Positions 1-7,663 of a DNA stretch of 64,000 nucleotides are shown here, piece after piece. The notes below the pieces were generated by a model, which saw only the letters and a program-made list of their open reading frames with translations, ran no database searches and was not told the DNA's origin. The position numbers and the translations under genes were made by a program. Source of the stretch: Elusimicrobiota bacterium (lineage in GTDB: Bacteria; Elusimicrobiota; Elusimicrobia; UBA1565; UBA9628); contig JACRDQ010000039.1 in the NCBI GenBank assembly GCA_016218545.1, positions 115,387 to 179,386 on the forward strand, in the 5' to 3' direction. Position 1 is the first letter of the stretch; each line of letters opens with the position of its first letter.

Positions 1-395
1 GTCTGCTGGAGCGTGACCTCCGGGTTGGTGGCGGAAGGCGTCAGCATGGCCATGCGCGCTCCCGCGTAGACCCGGGCGGCCGGGATGCAGCAGTCCGAGC
101 TGTAGTGGCCGATCACGGCCACGACCCTGGGGTCGAGCACGATGAGGTTGGCCGCGCTCACCGCCTCCTTCGGGTCCGACCGGTCGTCGAACGGCACGAC
201 CTCCACGCGGAAGGGCAGCTTGCCTGCGGCATTGGCCTCCTCCACCGCGAGGGTCACGGCTCGGTGGAGGCCGTCCCCCTCGGTCCCGAGGTTCCCGGTC
301 ATGGGCGCCGCCACTGCGATGCGCACGGGCTGGGCCTTCTTCCCGCACCCTGCCAGGAGCAGGCCTGCCGATAAGACGATGGCCCACCTGCCCAA
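1..395 (-). CDS. Branched-chain amino acid-type ABC transporter substrate-binding lipoprotein, partial
   Basis: The gene runs off the left edge, so only about 131 N-terminal codons are visible. From the TTG at 395 the product starts MGRWAIVLSAGLLLAGC, a lipoprotein signal with Cys17 as the lipidated residue. It continues PVRIAVAAPMTGNLG, AVEEANAAG, DDRSDPKEAV and VVAVIGHYSSDC, the opening of a type-1 periplasmic binding fold as in LivK-like Leu/Ile/Val receptors. It would capture a ligand in the periplasm for an ABC permease not in the window. An ATG at 455 is in frame, but it lies in the loop of a repeat hairpin and gives a long non-signal N-terminus. The TTG is preferred because a -35/-10 pair ends 7 nt before it. 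The family call is firm; the ligand is unknown. Confidence 0.8.
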   Translation of the reverse strand, partial: MGRWAIVLSAGLLLAGCGKKAQPVRIAVAAPMTGNLGTEGDGLHRAVTLAVEEANAAGKLPFRVEVVPFDDRSDPKEAVSAANLIVLDPRVVAVIGHYSSDCCIPAARVYAGARMAMLTPSATNPEVTLQQ

Positions 396-402
396 TATGG
401 GG

Positions 403-431
403 AATATGGGTTCAGTCTTCGGCTTATTCAA
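403..431 (-). promoter_or_regulatory. Promoter of the binding-protein gene
   Basis: On the minus strand TTGAAT (431-426), 17 nt and CATATT (408-403) form a sigma-70-like promoter. The -10 ends 7 nt before the TTG start at 395, so the transcript would be leaderless. The -35 lies inside the repeat arm 408-439. Confidence 0.5.
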
Positions 432-530
432 CTTATTTCTGCTATGTATAGCCATTCGTCCGGAATAAGTCGAACAAGTTGAAGACTGACCCCAGCGAGT
501 CCATATCGAATCAGTTGAAGACCGACCCCG
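408..530. repeat. REP-like repeat cluster, family A (three copies)
   Basis: Arm 1 (408-439, minus sense) and arm 2 (462-493, plus sense) are 32-bp imperfect inverted copies with 27 of 32 positions identical, separated by 22 nt. A shorter third copy, AGTTGAAGACCGACCCCG, lies at 513-530 in the same sense as arm 2 and matches its core AGTTGAAGACTGACCCCA at 16 of 18 positions. The inverted pair could form a long hairpin. The layout resembles REP/BIME elements mobilised by REP-associated tyrosine transposases, but no such transposase is in the window. This is seen in the sequence; the family assignment is inference. Confidence 0.7.
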
Positions 531-544
531 GCAGTATATATAAT
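515..544 (+). promoter_or_regulatory. Promoter of the hopanoid operon
   Basis: TTGAAG (515-520), 18 nt and a perfect TATAAT (539-544). Predicted transcription start is near 551, giving a leader of about 20 nt that carries GGAGGG just before the shc start. The -35 is part of the third family A repeat copy. Confidence 0.7.
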
Positions 545-572
545 ATACAGCCTTTTCTACCATGGAGGGATG

Positions 573-2639
573 ATGATAAGGACCGTATCCGCGTGGCTGA
601 CGCCTTCCCGCTGGATCTACCGCAAGCCCAAGGATTGGGCCGAGAACCTCAGGCCGGACCTGTCCGACCCCCACCCGGACGCCGCCATCCCGGATGACCT
701 GCAGACCGCGGTCCTTCGCGCCCAGAACGCCATGCTGCAGCAGCAGAACAAGGAAGAGGGGTTCTGGTGCGGGCGCTTGAGGGCGGACACCACCATCGAC
801 TCCGACACCATCATGCTCCTGAACTTCCTGGGCAGGGGCTCCTCCATCAAGGTGCGGCGCTTCGCCAACCGGCTCCTCAAGGCCCAGCTCACGGACGGCG
901 GGTGGCCCATCTACCCCAGCGGCCCGGCCGACATCTCCGCCACGGTGAAGGCCTACTGGGCCCTCAAGTTCGCGGGCCACTCCCCCAACGAACCCAGCCT
1001 GGTCCGCGCGAGGAAGAAGATCCGGGAACTCGGCGGCATCCACAAGGTCAACACCTACACGAAGTTCTACCTCGCCCTGTTCGGGCAGTACGACTGGGAC
1101 GGCGTGCCCACCATCCCGCCCGAGCTCATGATCTTCCCGAACTGGTTCTATTTCAACATCTACCAGATGTCCTCGTGGACGCGCTCCATCGTGGTGCCGC
1201 TCTCCATCGTCTGGGCCAGCCATCCTCGCATGCCCTGCCCGGCGCACGCCGTGCTCGACGAGCTCTTCCCCGACTCCCGCCGCCACGTCCCGCTCTCCGA
1301 GGCCGTGGGGCCGCACGCCATCGTGTCCTGGACGAACTTCTTCCTCTGGTGGGACCGCGGCCTGAAGTTCGTGGAGGGCAACGGCCCTCACTGGATCCGC
1401 ATCTGGGCCCTGCGTCTGGCCGAGGACTGGGTGCTCGAGCGCCTCCAGGGCTCCGACGGCCTGGGAGCCATCTACCCCGGCATCGTCAACACCATCCTGG
1501 CCATGAAGTGCCTCGGCTACGGAGAGACGGACCCGAGGCTCCTCGAGCAGTTGGCCGTGCTCGAGAGGCTCGAGCTCCCGGGAGAGGACCTGCAGATGCA
1601 GCCCTGCCAGTCCCCGGTCTGGGACACCGCCATCTCGGTCATCGCCCTGGCCGAGTCGGGCCTGGACCGCAACCACCCCGCGCTCGTGCGCGCCGCGGAC
1701 TGGCTCATCTCCAAGGAGATCACCACCGAGGGCGACTGGATCGTGGGCAACCCCAAGGGCCACCCCGGAGGGTGGGCCTTCGAGTTCAACAACGAGTTCT
1801 ACCCGGACGTGGACGACACGGCCATGGTGATGCTGGCCCTGCGCCACGTCTACCTCGACGAGCCGCTCACCGTGCTCCGGGAGAAGGCCTGCCAGCGCGG
1901 CCTGCACTGGATGCTGTCCATGCAGTGCTCCAACGGCGGGTGGGCGGCCTTCGACAAGGACAACACCAAGACCATCTTCAACAAGATCCCCTTCGCGGAC
2001 CACAACGCCATGATCGACCCTCCCGCGGTCGACATCACGGGCCGGGTCCTCGAGTTCCTCGGCTACATCGGGTTCGACCGGACCTACCCGAGCGTGGAGC
2101 GCGCCGTGCAGTACCTCAAGGCCGAGCAGGAGACGGACGGCTCCTGGTACGGCCGCTGGGGCGTGAACTACGTCTACGGCACCTGGCAGGTCCTGCGGGG
2201 CCTGGCCGCCATCGACGAGGACATGTCCCTGCCCTACATCTGCCGGGCCGCGGACTGGCTCAAGAGCGTCCAGCACGAGGACGGAGGCTGGGGCGAGACC
2301 TGCGCCACCTACCACGACCCGAGGCTCAAGGGGCGGGGTCCCTCCATGCCCTCGCAGACGGCCTGGGCCGTGCAGGGGCTCATGGCCGCCGGGGTCTACG
2401 ACGAGGCCGTGGAGCGCGGCATCGAGGCGCTCATCCGCACCCAGCGGGAGGACGGCACCTGGGACGAGGCGGATTTCACGGGCACGGGCTTCCCCAAGGT
2501 GTTCTACCTGGAGTACACGATGTACCGGAACAACTTCCCCCTCCAGACCCTGGGCACCTACCTGCGCATGGTCAAGGAATCCCAGCGGGCCGCGCTCCGG
2601 ATGGGACTGGCCGGGAGCCTGTCCGAGGCCCGGATCTAG
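573..2639 (+). CDS. shc: Squalene-hopene cyclase
   Basis: Cyclises squalene to hopene/hopanol in one cationic cascade, the committed step of hopanoid synthesis; the family is a monotopic membrane protein. The 688-residue product has the catalytic Asp-rich motif DVDDTA at about residue 412 and C-terminal QW repeats (QETDGSWYGRWG, QHEDGGWGETC, QREDGTWDEADF), followed by the family-typical FYLEYTMYRNNFPL ending. It is slightly longer than the roughly 630-residue Alicyclobacillus enzyme because of an N-terminal extension. Two adjacent ATGs (570, 573) follow GGAGGG (564-569); 573 has the better spacing. It is first in the operon, and its TAG overlaps the GTG start of hpnH. No squalene-forming genes (hpnCDE or sqs) are in view. 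Confidence 0.96.
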   Translation: MIRTVSAWLTPSRWIYRKPKDWAENLRPDLSDPHPDAAIPDDLQTAVLRAQNAMLQQQNKEEGFWCGRLRADTTIDSDTIMLLNFLGRGSSIKVRRFANRLLKAQLTDGGWPIYPSGPADISATVKAYWALKFAGHSPNEPSLVRARKKIRELGGIHKVNTYTKFYLALFGQYDWDGVPTIPPELMIFPNWFYFNIYQMSSWTRSIVVPLSIVWASHPRMPCPAHAVLDELFPDSRRHVPLSEAVGPHAIVSWTNFFLWWDRGLKFVEGNGPHWIRIWALRLAEDWVLERLQGSDGLGAIYPGIVNTILAMKCLGYGETDPRLLEQLAVLERLELPGEDLQMQPCQSPVWDTAISVIALAESGLDRNHPALVRAADWLISKEITTEGDWIVGNPKGHPGGWAFEFNNEFYPDVDDTAMVMLALRHVYLDEPLTVLREKACQRGLHWMLSMQCSNGGWAAFDKDNTKTIFNKIPFADHNAMIDPPAVDITGRVLEFLGYIGFDRTYPSVERAVQYLKAEQETDGSWYGRWGVNYVYGTWQVLRGLAAIDEDMSLPYICRAADWLKSVQHEDGGWGETCATYHDPRLKGRGPSMPSQTAWAVQGLMAAGVYDEAVERGIEALIRTQREDGTWDEADFTGTGFPKVFYLEYTMYRNNFPLQTLGTYLRMVKESQRAALRMGLAGSLSEARI

Positions 2640-3703
2640 TGGCGGCCCCGGTCGGTCTTCAGGCCGCGGTCCTGCGGCACATCCTCAAGCACCGCTTCCT
2701 CGGGACCCGGCGCTACCCGCTGGTCCTCATGCTCGAGCCGCTCTTCAGCTGCAACCTCGCCTGCCGGGGCTGCGGCAAGATCCAGTACCCGCCCGACGTG
2801 ATGAAGCGCACCCTCTCGCCCGAGGAGTGCTGGAAGGCGGCCGACGAGTGCGGGGCCCCGGTCGTGGCCGTGGCCGGGGGCGAGCCCCTCATCCACCCGG
2901 AGATCGTCCGCATCGTCGACGGCCTCATCGACCGCGGCCGCTACGTGCACCTCTGCTCGAACGCGCTCCTCCTGGAGAAGAGCCTGCACAAGTTCAGGCC
3001 CCGCAGCCGCCTCATCTGGAGCATCCACCTCGACGGCGGCGAAGAGGTCCACGACCGGGTCGTGGGCCGCAAGGGCGCCTACCAGACCGTGACCCGGGCC
3101 ATCCGCGCCGCCAAGGCCGCGGGCCACCGCGTCATGACGAACACCACGGTCTTCGTGGGCGGCAAGCCGGCGTCCTTCCGCGCCTTCTTCGACGAGTGCA
3201 TGGGCATGGGCGTCGACGGCATGATCATCTCCCCGGGCTACGCCTACGACCAGGCCCCGGAACGCGGGATCTTCCTCGACCGGCCCGGGACGCACGCCTG
3301 GTTCCGCGAGACCCTCATGGACTGGCGGAACATGGGCTGGGACTTCAACCACAGCCCCTACTACCTCGACTTCCTCGAGGGCAAGCGCGACTACGAGTGC
3401 ATGCCCTGGGGCAATCCCCTGCGCCACGTGCTGGGCTGGCAGCGGCCCTGCTACCTCATGTCCGAGGGCGCCCCGGCCGCGAGCTTCCGGGAGCTCCTGG
3501 AGACCACGCCTTGGGAGCGCTACGGGCGCGCCAGCGGGCACCCGAACTGCGCCGATTGCATGGCGCACGTCGGCTACGAGCCGGCCGCGGTCCAGGAAGG
3601 GTTCGCGAGCGTGGGCAACTTCCTCAGCCTCGTCAAGGAGTTCACGAGCGTCAAGAGGACCCCGCGGCAGAAGGCTCCCGCGGGCGGGCCGGCGGCCCGA
3701 TGA
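2639..3703 (+). CDS. hpnH: Adenosyl-hopane synthase, radical SAM HpnH
   Basis: HpnH joins the 5-prime-deoxyadenosyl group of SAM to hopene, giving adenosylhopane, the first side-chain step of extended C35 hopanoids. The 354-residue product has the radical-SAM Cys motif CNLACRGC at Cys38, Cys42 and Cys45, then the SAM-binding segment VVAVAGGEPLIHPEI. A cluster of C-terminal Cys residues (CADCMAH) may serve a second metal site or structure. The GTG start overlaps the shc stop by one base (TAGTG). The next gene starts inside its stop (ATGA). Order and sequence match known hpn clusters, so the assignment is strong. Confidence 0.95.
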   Translation: MAAPVGLQAAVLRHILKHRFLGTRRYPLVLMLEPLFSCNLACRGCGKIQYPPDVMKRTLSPEECWKAADECGAPVVAVAGGEPLIHPEIVRIVDGLIDRGRYVHLCSNALLLEKSLHKFRPRSRLIWSIHLDGGEEVHDRVVGRKGAYQTVTRAIRAAKAAGHRVMTNTTVFVGGKPASFRAFFDECMGMGVDGMIISPGYAYDQAPERGIFLDRPGTHAWFRETLMDWRNMGWDFNHSPYYLDFLEGKRDYECMPWGNPLRHVLGWQRPCYLMSEGAPAASFRELLETTPWERYGRASGHPNCADCMAHVGYEPAAVQEGFASVGNFLSLVKEFTSVKRTPRQKAPAGGPAAR

Positions 3704-4719
3704 GGGACGCGGCCTTCGTCACGGGCGCGACCGGGTTCGTGGGCGCGAGCGTGGCCCGGAACCTGCTGGCCAAGGGCCTGCGGGTGCGCGCGCTCGTGCG
3801 CCCGGACGGCGACACGCGGAACATCCGGGGCCTGGACGTGGAGATCGTGCAGGGCGGGCTCGACGACCTCAAGGCCCTGTCCGCCGGGTGCGCCGGCTGC
3901 CGCTACGTCTTCCACGTCGCGGCCGACTACCGCATCTGGGTCCGCGACCCCGCGCAGATGTACGCGGCCAACGTCCAGGGCACGGTGAACGTGCTCAAGG
4001 CCGCCGGCGCCGCAGGGGTGGAGCGCATCGTCCACTGCTCGAGCGTGGCCGCGGTCCGGCCTCCCCGTGGGCGCTCGCCCGCCGACGAATCCTCGGCGTA
4101 CCGGAGCGAGCGCGAGCCCGTCGGCACGTACAAGAAGTCGAAGTACCTCGCCGAGGTCGCGGCCCTCGACTTGGCGACCAAGGGCCTGCCGGTGGTGGTG
4201 GTCAACCCCTCGACTCCGATCGGCCCCTTCGACATCAAGCCCACGCCCACGGGCAAGATCATCGTGGACTTCCTCAACGGCCGCATGCCCTCCTATGTGG
4301 AGACGGGCCTCAACCTCGTCGACGTCAGGGACGTCGCCGAAGGCCACTGGCTCGCCGCGGTCAAGGGCAGGGTCGGGGAGCGCTACATCCTCGGCGCCGA
4401 GAACATGACGCTCGGCGGCATCCTCAAGCTGGTCTCGGAGCTCAGCGGCGTGCCCGCGCCCGCCTTCAAGACCCCCTACGCCCTGGCCTATCTCGTGGGC
4501 GTGGTCGACACGGCGCGCTGCACCCTCTTCGGCGGAGACCCGATCGCCCCGCTCGACGGGGTGAAGATGGCGGCGCACCACATGTGGTACGACTCCGCCA
4601 AGGCCCGCCGGGAGCTGGGCTTCACGCCCGGGCCCGCGCGCCTGGCCCTGGCGGATGCGGTGGAGTGGTTCCGGGCCCACGGCTACGCCCCCCCGGCTCC
4701 CTCCGGGAAGGCCGCGTGA
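3700..4719 (+). CDS. hpnA: Hopanoid-associated sugar epimerase HpnA
   Basis: An extended SDR/NAD-dependent epimerase-dehydratase of 339 residues. The N-terminus VTGATGFVGASVARNLL is the Rossmann GxxGxxG nucleotide site. YKKSKYLAE carries the Tyr-x3-Lys catalytic pair, and VVVNPSTPIGPFDIKPTPTG is characteristic of the HpnA subfamily. HpnA is conserved in hopanoid clusters; its exact substrate is not settled, and a nucleotide-sugar or hopanoid side-chain sugar role is inferred from context. It is coupled to hpnH by ATGA, and its own stop overlaps the GTG of hpnG (GTGA). Confidence 0.92.
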   Translation: MRDAAFVTGATGFVGASVARNLLAKGLRVRALVRPDGDTRNIRGLDVEIVQGGLDDLKALSAGCAGCRYVFHVAADYRIWVRDPAQMYAANVQGTVNVLKAAGAAGVERIVHCSSVAAVRPPRGRSPADESSAYRSEREPVGTYKKSKYLAEVAALDLATKGLPVVVVNPSTPIGPFDIKPTPTGKIIVDFLNGRMPSYVETGLNLVDVRDVAEGHWLAAVKGRVGERYILGAENMTLGGILKLVSELSGVPAPAFKTPYALAYLVGVVDTARCTLFGGDPIAPLDGVKMAAHHMWYDSAKARRELGFTPGPARLALADAVEWFRAHGYAPPAPSGKAA

Positions 4720-5453
4720 GGGTCCAGGCCGTGGCCTCAGGCGCGGCTCCCTCGCAAGCGGGGCCGGCCGCGGGGCACGGAGCGGTCCTGGTCTGCGCCG
4801 CGACCTCCTGGGAAGCAGGCCCGCTCGCCCGCGGCCTGCGGCTGGGCTCCTTCGGCCTCCGTCTCAGCGACGGGGTCGTGACCGGCAAACGGGTCATCCT
4901 CCTGCGCACGGGCATGGGAGCTCCCCGTGCGTCGGCCTCGCTGGAGGGCCTCCGTGACCTGCCGCGCTTGGCCTGCGGCCTGAGCGCGGGCCTTGCCGGA
5001 GCCCTCGACCCGCGCTTGAAGGCCGGAGACCTCGTCGTGGACCTCGGAGGCTCGGAGCGGCGCTGGGAAGCCGCGGCCTTGAAGGCCGCGCAGCGTTGCG
5101 GACTGCCCTTGAGGTTCGGGCGGGTGGTCACGGCCGCTTCGGTGCTCGGGCCCGCGGAGAAGGCCGCTCTGGCCGCCTCCACCGGGGCCGCTGCGGTCGA
5201 CATGGAGACCGAGGCCCTGCGCTCCTGGTCAGCCGGCCGCGGTCTGCCCGTGCTCGCCGCGCGCGTGATCCTTGACGAGGCCGCCGAGACGGCCCCGGCC
5301 GCGTTCCCCGACCCCGACGACCGCTGGGCCCTCGCCGCCGGGGTCCTGGCCAGGCCCTTGGCCCTGCCTTCCCTGCTCGTCACGGGCTGGCGGGCCCGCC
5401 AGGGCCTCAAGGCGCTCGCACTCTTCCTTGAGGAGTTCCTTCCCCTGCTATGA
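4716..5453 (+). CDS. hpnG: Adenosylhopane nucleosidase/phosphorylase HpnG
   Basis: HpnG belongs to the PNP/UDP phosphorylase superfamily and removes adenine from adenosylhopane to give a (phospho)ribosyl-hopane. The 245-residue product shows the family active-site signature AAVDMETEAL near residue 160 and an early RTGMGAPRA phosphate/ribose loop. The GTG at 4716 overlaps the hpnA stop. There is no canonical SD, so translation is probably coupled. The product is small and divergent for the family, so neighbours carry part of the assignment. It ends in ATGA with ispA. Confidence 0.85.
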   Translation: MRVQAVASGAAPSQAGPAAGHGAVLVCAATSWEAGPLARGLRLGSFGLRLSDGVVTGKRVILLRTGMGAPRASASLEGLRDLPRLACGLSAGLAGALDPRLKAGDLVVDLGGSERRWEAAALKAAQRCGLPLRFGRVVTAASVLGPAEKAALAASTGAAAVDMETEALRSWSAGRGLPVLAARVILDEAAETAPAAFPDPDDRWALAAGVLARPLALPSLLVTGWRARQGLKALALFLEEFLPLL

Positions 5454-6361
5454 GCCTTCTCTCCGATTTCATCGAGCGTCATTCCGCGGTCGTGGACCGC
5501 GAGCTCGACCGGCTCCTCAAGGCCCGCGCCGAGGAACCGGCCAGGCTCCGCTCGGCCATGCGGTACTCCGTCTTGGCCGGAGGCAAGCGCCTGCGGCCGG
5601 TGCTGGTCTTTGCGGCTGCGGAGGCCTGCGGTTGTCCCCCGGGCCGGGTGGCCGGGGCCGCGGCCGCGCTGGAGATGATCCACGCCTACTCCCTCATCCA
5701 CGACGACCTGCCCGCCATGGACGACGACGACCTCCGGCGCGGCAAGCCGACCAACCACAAGGTCTTCGGGGAGGCCATGGCCATCCTCGCGGGCGACGGG
5801 CTCCTGACGTACGCCTTCGAGGTCCTGTCGGCCAACGCCGCCTCCCGCGGCCTCGACGGCCGCTCCACCTGCGAGCTCATCCGCAGCGTGTCGGAGGCCG
5901 CGGGCGCCAGGGGCATGGTGGGCGGCCAGGCTGCGGACATCGAGTCCGAGGGCCTGCTCTCCAAGCGCAGGCCGCGCCGGGAGCTCTCGGCGACCTTGAG
6001 GTACATCCATCTCCACAAGACCGGGTCGCTCATCACCGGCAGCCTCGCTGCCGGGGCCATCCTGGCGAAGGCCTCCCGGGCGCGCCGGACCGCGCTCGAG
6101 AGCTACGGCCGGGCCTTGGGCCTGGCTTTCCAGGTCGCAGACGACATCCTCGACGTGGTCGGCGACAAGGAGAAGCTGGGCAAGAAGGGCTCGGACCGCG
6201 ACAACGAGAAGCTCACCTACGTCTCGCTCTACGGCCTGGAGGCCGCGCGGCGCGAGGCCCGCAAGCTGGTGGCCGAGGCCCACCGGTGCCTGCGGCCGTT
6301 CGGCTCCGGCGCGCGGGTCCTCCACGAGCTCGCTGACTACGTCATCGAGAGGGATCATTGA
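5450..6361 (+). CDS. ispA: Polyprenyl (farnesyl-type) diphosphate synthase
   Basis: Condenses isopentenyl diphosphate with allylic diphosphates in the cytoplasm, supplying precursor for squalene and other isoprenoids. The 303-residue product has the first Asp-rich motif HDDLPAMDDDDLRRG (about residues 83-97) and the second, FQVADDILDVVGD (about residue 230). The FARM has the DDxxxxD spacing usual in bacterial FPP/GGPP synthases. The chain length of the product (C15 or C20) cannot be read safely. Fifth gene of the hopanoid operon, coupled by ATGA to hpnG; its TGA overlaps the next ATG. Confidence 0.93.
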   Translation: MSLLSDFIERHSAVVDRELDRLLKARAEEPARLRSAMRYSVLAGGKRLRPVLVFAAAEACGCPPGRVAGAAAALEMIHAYSLIHDDLPAMDDDDLRRGKPTNHKVFGEAMAILAGDGLLTYAFEVLSANAASRGLDGRSTCELIRSVSEAAGARGMVGGQAADIESEGLLSKRRPRRELSATLRYIHLHKTGSLITGSLAAGAILAKASRARRTALESYGRALGLAFQVADDILDVVGDKEKLGKKGSDRDNEKLTYVSLYGLEAARREARKLVAEAHRCLRPFGSGARVLHELADYVIERDH

Positions 6362-6555
6362 TGCGGGACGGCAAATGGCTCCAACCCCGGTACGCGACCC
6401 GGGACGTGTTCGAACGCGACTATCCGGTCATCGACTTCGCCGGGCTCGATGTCTACTGCCCGGGCTGCCGCACCCCGGTGAAGCTCTCCCGGAAGGCGGC
6501 CTCGGGCCGCATCGGGGGCTGGTGCAAGCGATGCGACCGGGGCGTCTGCCCTTAG
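6361..6555 (+). CDS. Small zinc-finger-like protein (64 aa)
   Basis: Not a family I can name. The 64-residue product has two Cys pairs, CPGC (33/36) and CKRC (55/58), plus Cys63, spaced as in a small treble-clef or zinc-ribbon knuckle, with an acidic-aromatic N-terminal half. The ATG overlaps the ispA stop (TGATG); a TTG one codon upstream is possible. Position and overlap put it in the hopanoid operon. It could be a regulatory or metal-handling accessory, but nothing in the sequence shows function. Confidence 0.65.
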   Translation: MRDGKWLQPRYATRDVFERDYPVIDFAGLDVYCPGCRTPVKLSRKAASGRIGGWCKRCDRGVCP

Positions 6556-6569
6556 AGTGATGGAGAGAT

Positions 6570-6842
6570 ATGACCACTGACACCGAGACGAAGCAGGACG
6601 AGAGCATCGAGGAGGCCACGGAACGCGATCCCTCCAAGGTCGAGCAGCGCCGTCCCCCTTCCAAGGGCCTCTGCCGCCGGTGCGGCGAGAACAAGCCCAT
6701 CAACCGGCTGATGCTGTGCTACCCCTGCTGGGTCAAGACCCGGCTGGAGGAGCGCGGCTGGCGCGAGGGCATGCCCCATCCCGACGACTGCGGGTGCGTG
6801 GGCCTCGGCGCCCACCCTGACCTTAAGTCCGACGGCAACTAG
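6570..6842 (+). CDS. Small double CxxC protein (90 aa)
   Basis: Unrecognised. A charged N-terminus of about 30 residues precedes two zinc-knuckle pairs, CRRC (35/38) and CYPC (50/53), with CGC at 74-76 near the end. GGAGAG (6562-6567) lies just before the ATG. It is 14 nt downstream of another Cys-rich mini-protein, so the pair may work together. Both trail the hopanoid genes on the same strand, and a palindromic repeat follows directly. No membrane segment or signal is visible. Confidence 0.6.
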   Translation: MTTDTETKQDESIEEATERDPSKVEQRRPPSKGLCRRCGENKPINRLMLCYPCWVKTRLEERGWREGMPHPDDCGCVGLGAHPDLKSDGN

Positions 6843-6850
6843 CCTGCGAG

Positions 6851-6916
6851 GGCGTCAGACATCGGCCGTGTCGCATCACTCGACAGAGTTATGCAACACG
6901 GCCGATGTCTGACACC
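6851..6916. repeat. Palindromic REP-like element, family B, copy 1
   Basis: Arms 6851-6876 and 6891-6916 are inverted repeats matching at 24 of 26 positions, with core GGCGTCAGACATCGGCCGTG and a 14-nt loop that can form a further ACTC/GAGT mini-stem. It lies between convergent genes, the usual REP location, and could end transcription from both sides. The same element occurs at 50395-50465. Confidence 0.85.
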
Positions 6917-6928
6917 AGCGGTGTTGCG

Positions 6929-7468
6929 TTACTTGAAGAAGGTCTTGCGGTAGAAGGCCAGCTCGCGCAGGGAGTCGCGGACGTCCTCCACGGCCACGTG
7001 CCGGTCCGATTTCGGAGGGAACTGCGCTCCGTCGGGATACCAGCGCCGGACGAGCTCCTTGATGGTGCTCACATCCACCGAACGGTAGTGGAAGAAGTCA
7101 TGGAGCCGCGGCATGTAGCGGACGAGGAAGCGCCGGTCCTGCCCGATGGTGTTGCCGCACAGCGGGGAGGCGCTCGCCGGGCACCACTCGGAGACGAAGG
7201 CCAGGGTGCGTTCTTCGGCCTCGGCGAGGGTCACGGTGGAGGCCCGGGACCTGGCGATGAGTCCCGAGCGGCCGTGGTGGTCCAGGCACCACGGGTCCAT
7301 GCCCGAAAGGACCTTGTCGGGATGATGGATGGGCAGGCAGGGGCCCTCGGCCAGGACCTTGAGGCCGCCGTCGGAGACCAGGGTGGCGATCTCCAGGATG
7401 GTGTTCCGCTCGGGGTCGAGCCCCGTCATCTCGAGGTCCAGCCACACCAGGTTGCTCGCCTGTTTCAC
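6929..7468 (-). CDS. orn: Oligoribonuclease
   Basis: A DEDDh 3-to-5 exonuclease that degrades 2-5 nt RNAs and, in many bacteria, pGpG from cyclic-di-GMP turnover. The 179-residue product has WLDLEMTGLDP (Asp11, Glu13), GQDRRFLVRYMP (third acidic residue) and HVAVEDVRDSL (His and last Asp), the complete catalytic set, and normal length for the family. The start is GTG at 7468. A TG-extended -10 (TGATATCAT) ends 9 nt before it and no SD is visible, suggesting a near-leaderless mRNA. The gene is convergent with the hopanoid operon. A degenerate HD-GYP protein lies about 30 kb away. Confidence 0.95.
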   Translation of the reverse strand: MKQASNLVWLDLEMTGLDPERNTILEIATLVSDGGLKVLAEGPCLPIHHPDKVLSGMDPWCLDHHGRSGLIARSRASTVTLAEAEERTLAFVSEWCPASASPLCGNTIGQDRRFLVRYMPRLHDFFHYRSVDVSTIKELVRRWYPDGAQFPPKSDRHVAVEDVRDSLRELAFYRKTFFK

Positions 7469-7477
7469 GCGGAACCC

Positions 7478-7486
7478 ATGATATCA
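7478..7486 (-). promoter_or_regulatory. Extended -10 promoter of orn
   Basis: On the minus strand TGATATCAT (7486-7478) matches an extended -10, 9 nt before the GTG start. No convincing -35 is seen. Confidence 0.4.
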
Positions 7487-7539
7487 AACCGGTGTCCAAC
7501 AAGCCAGGAGCCGGCGCCCCGCCGGATGGGCCCTGCTCC

Positions 7540-7569
7540 TTGACGGGTCGTGAGGCGTAATGTTAGGAT
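7540..7569 (+). promoter_or_regulatory. Promoter of the lipoprotein operon
   Basis: TTGACG (7540-7545), 18 nt and TAGGAT (7564-7569). It predicts a leader of nearly 90 nt before the ATG at 7664, unusually long for this window. The leader contains an inverted repeat, GCAGTGC (7611-7617) and GCACTGC (7637-7643), ahead of the SD AAGGAGGT (7649-7656). Confidence 0.5.
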
Positions 7570-7663
7570 ACCGCCGGACAGTGACATTGTCGGCCCCAGC
7601 ACCGAGACCGGCAGTGCGAAGGATGTGCCTAGGACGGCACTGCATATCAAGGAGGTAGGACAG

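Noticed and set aside
7611..7643. Riboswitch in the lipoprotein operon leader
   Set aside because: Only one 7-bp hairpin is seen; no known riboswitch core can be recognised.
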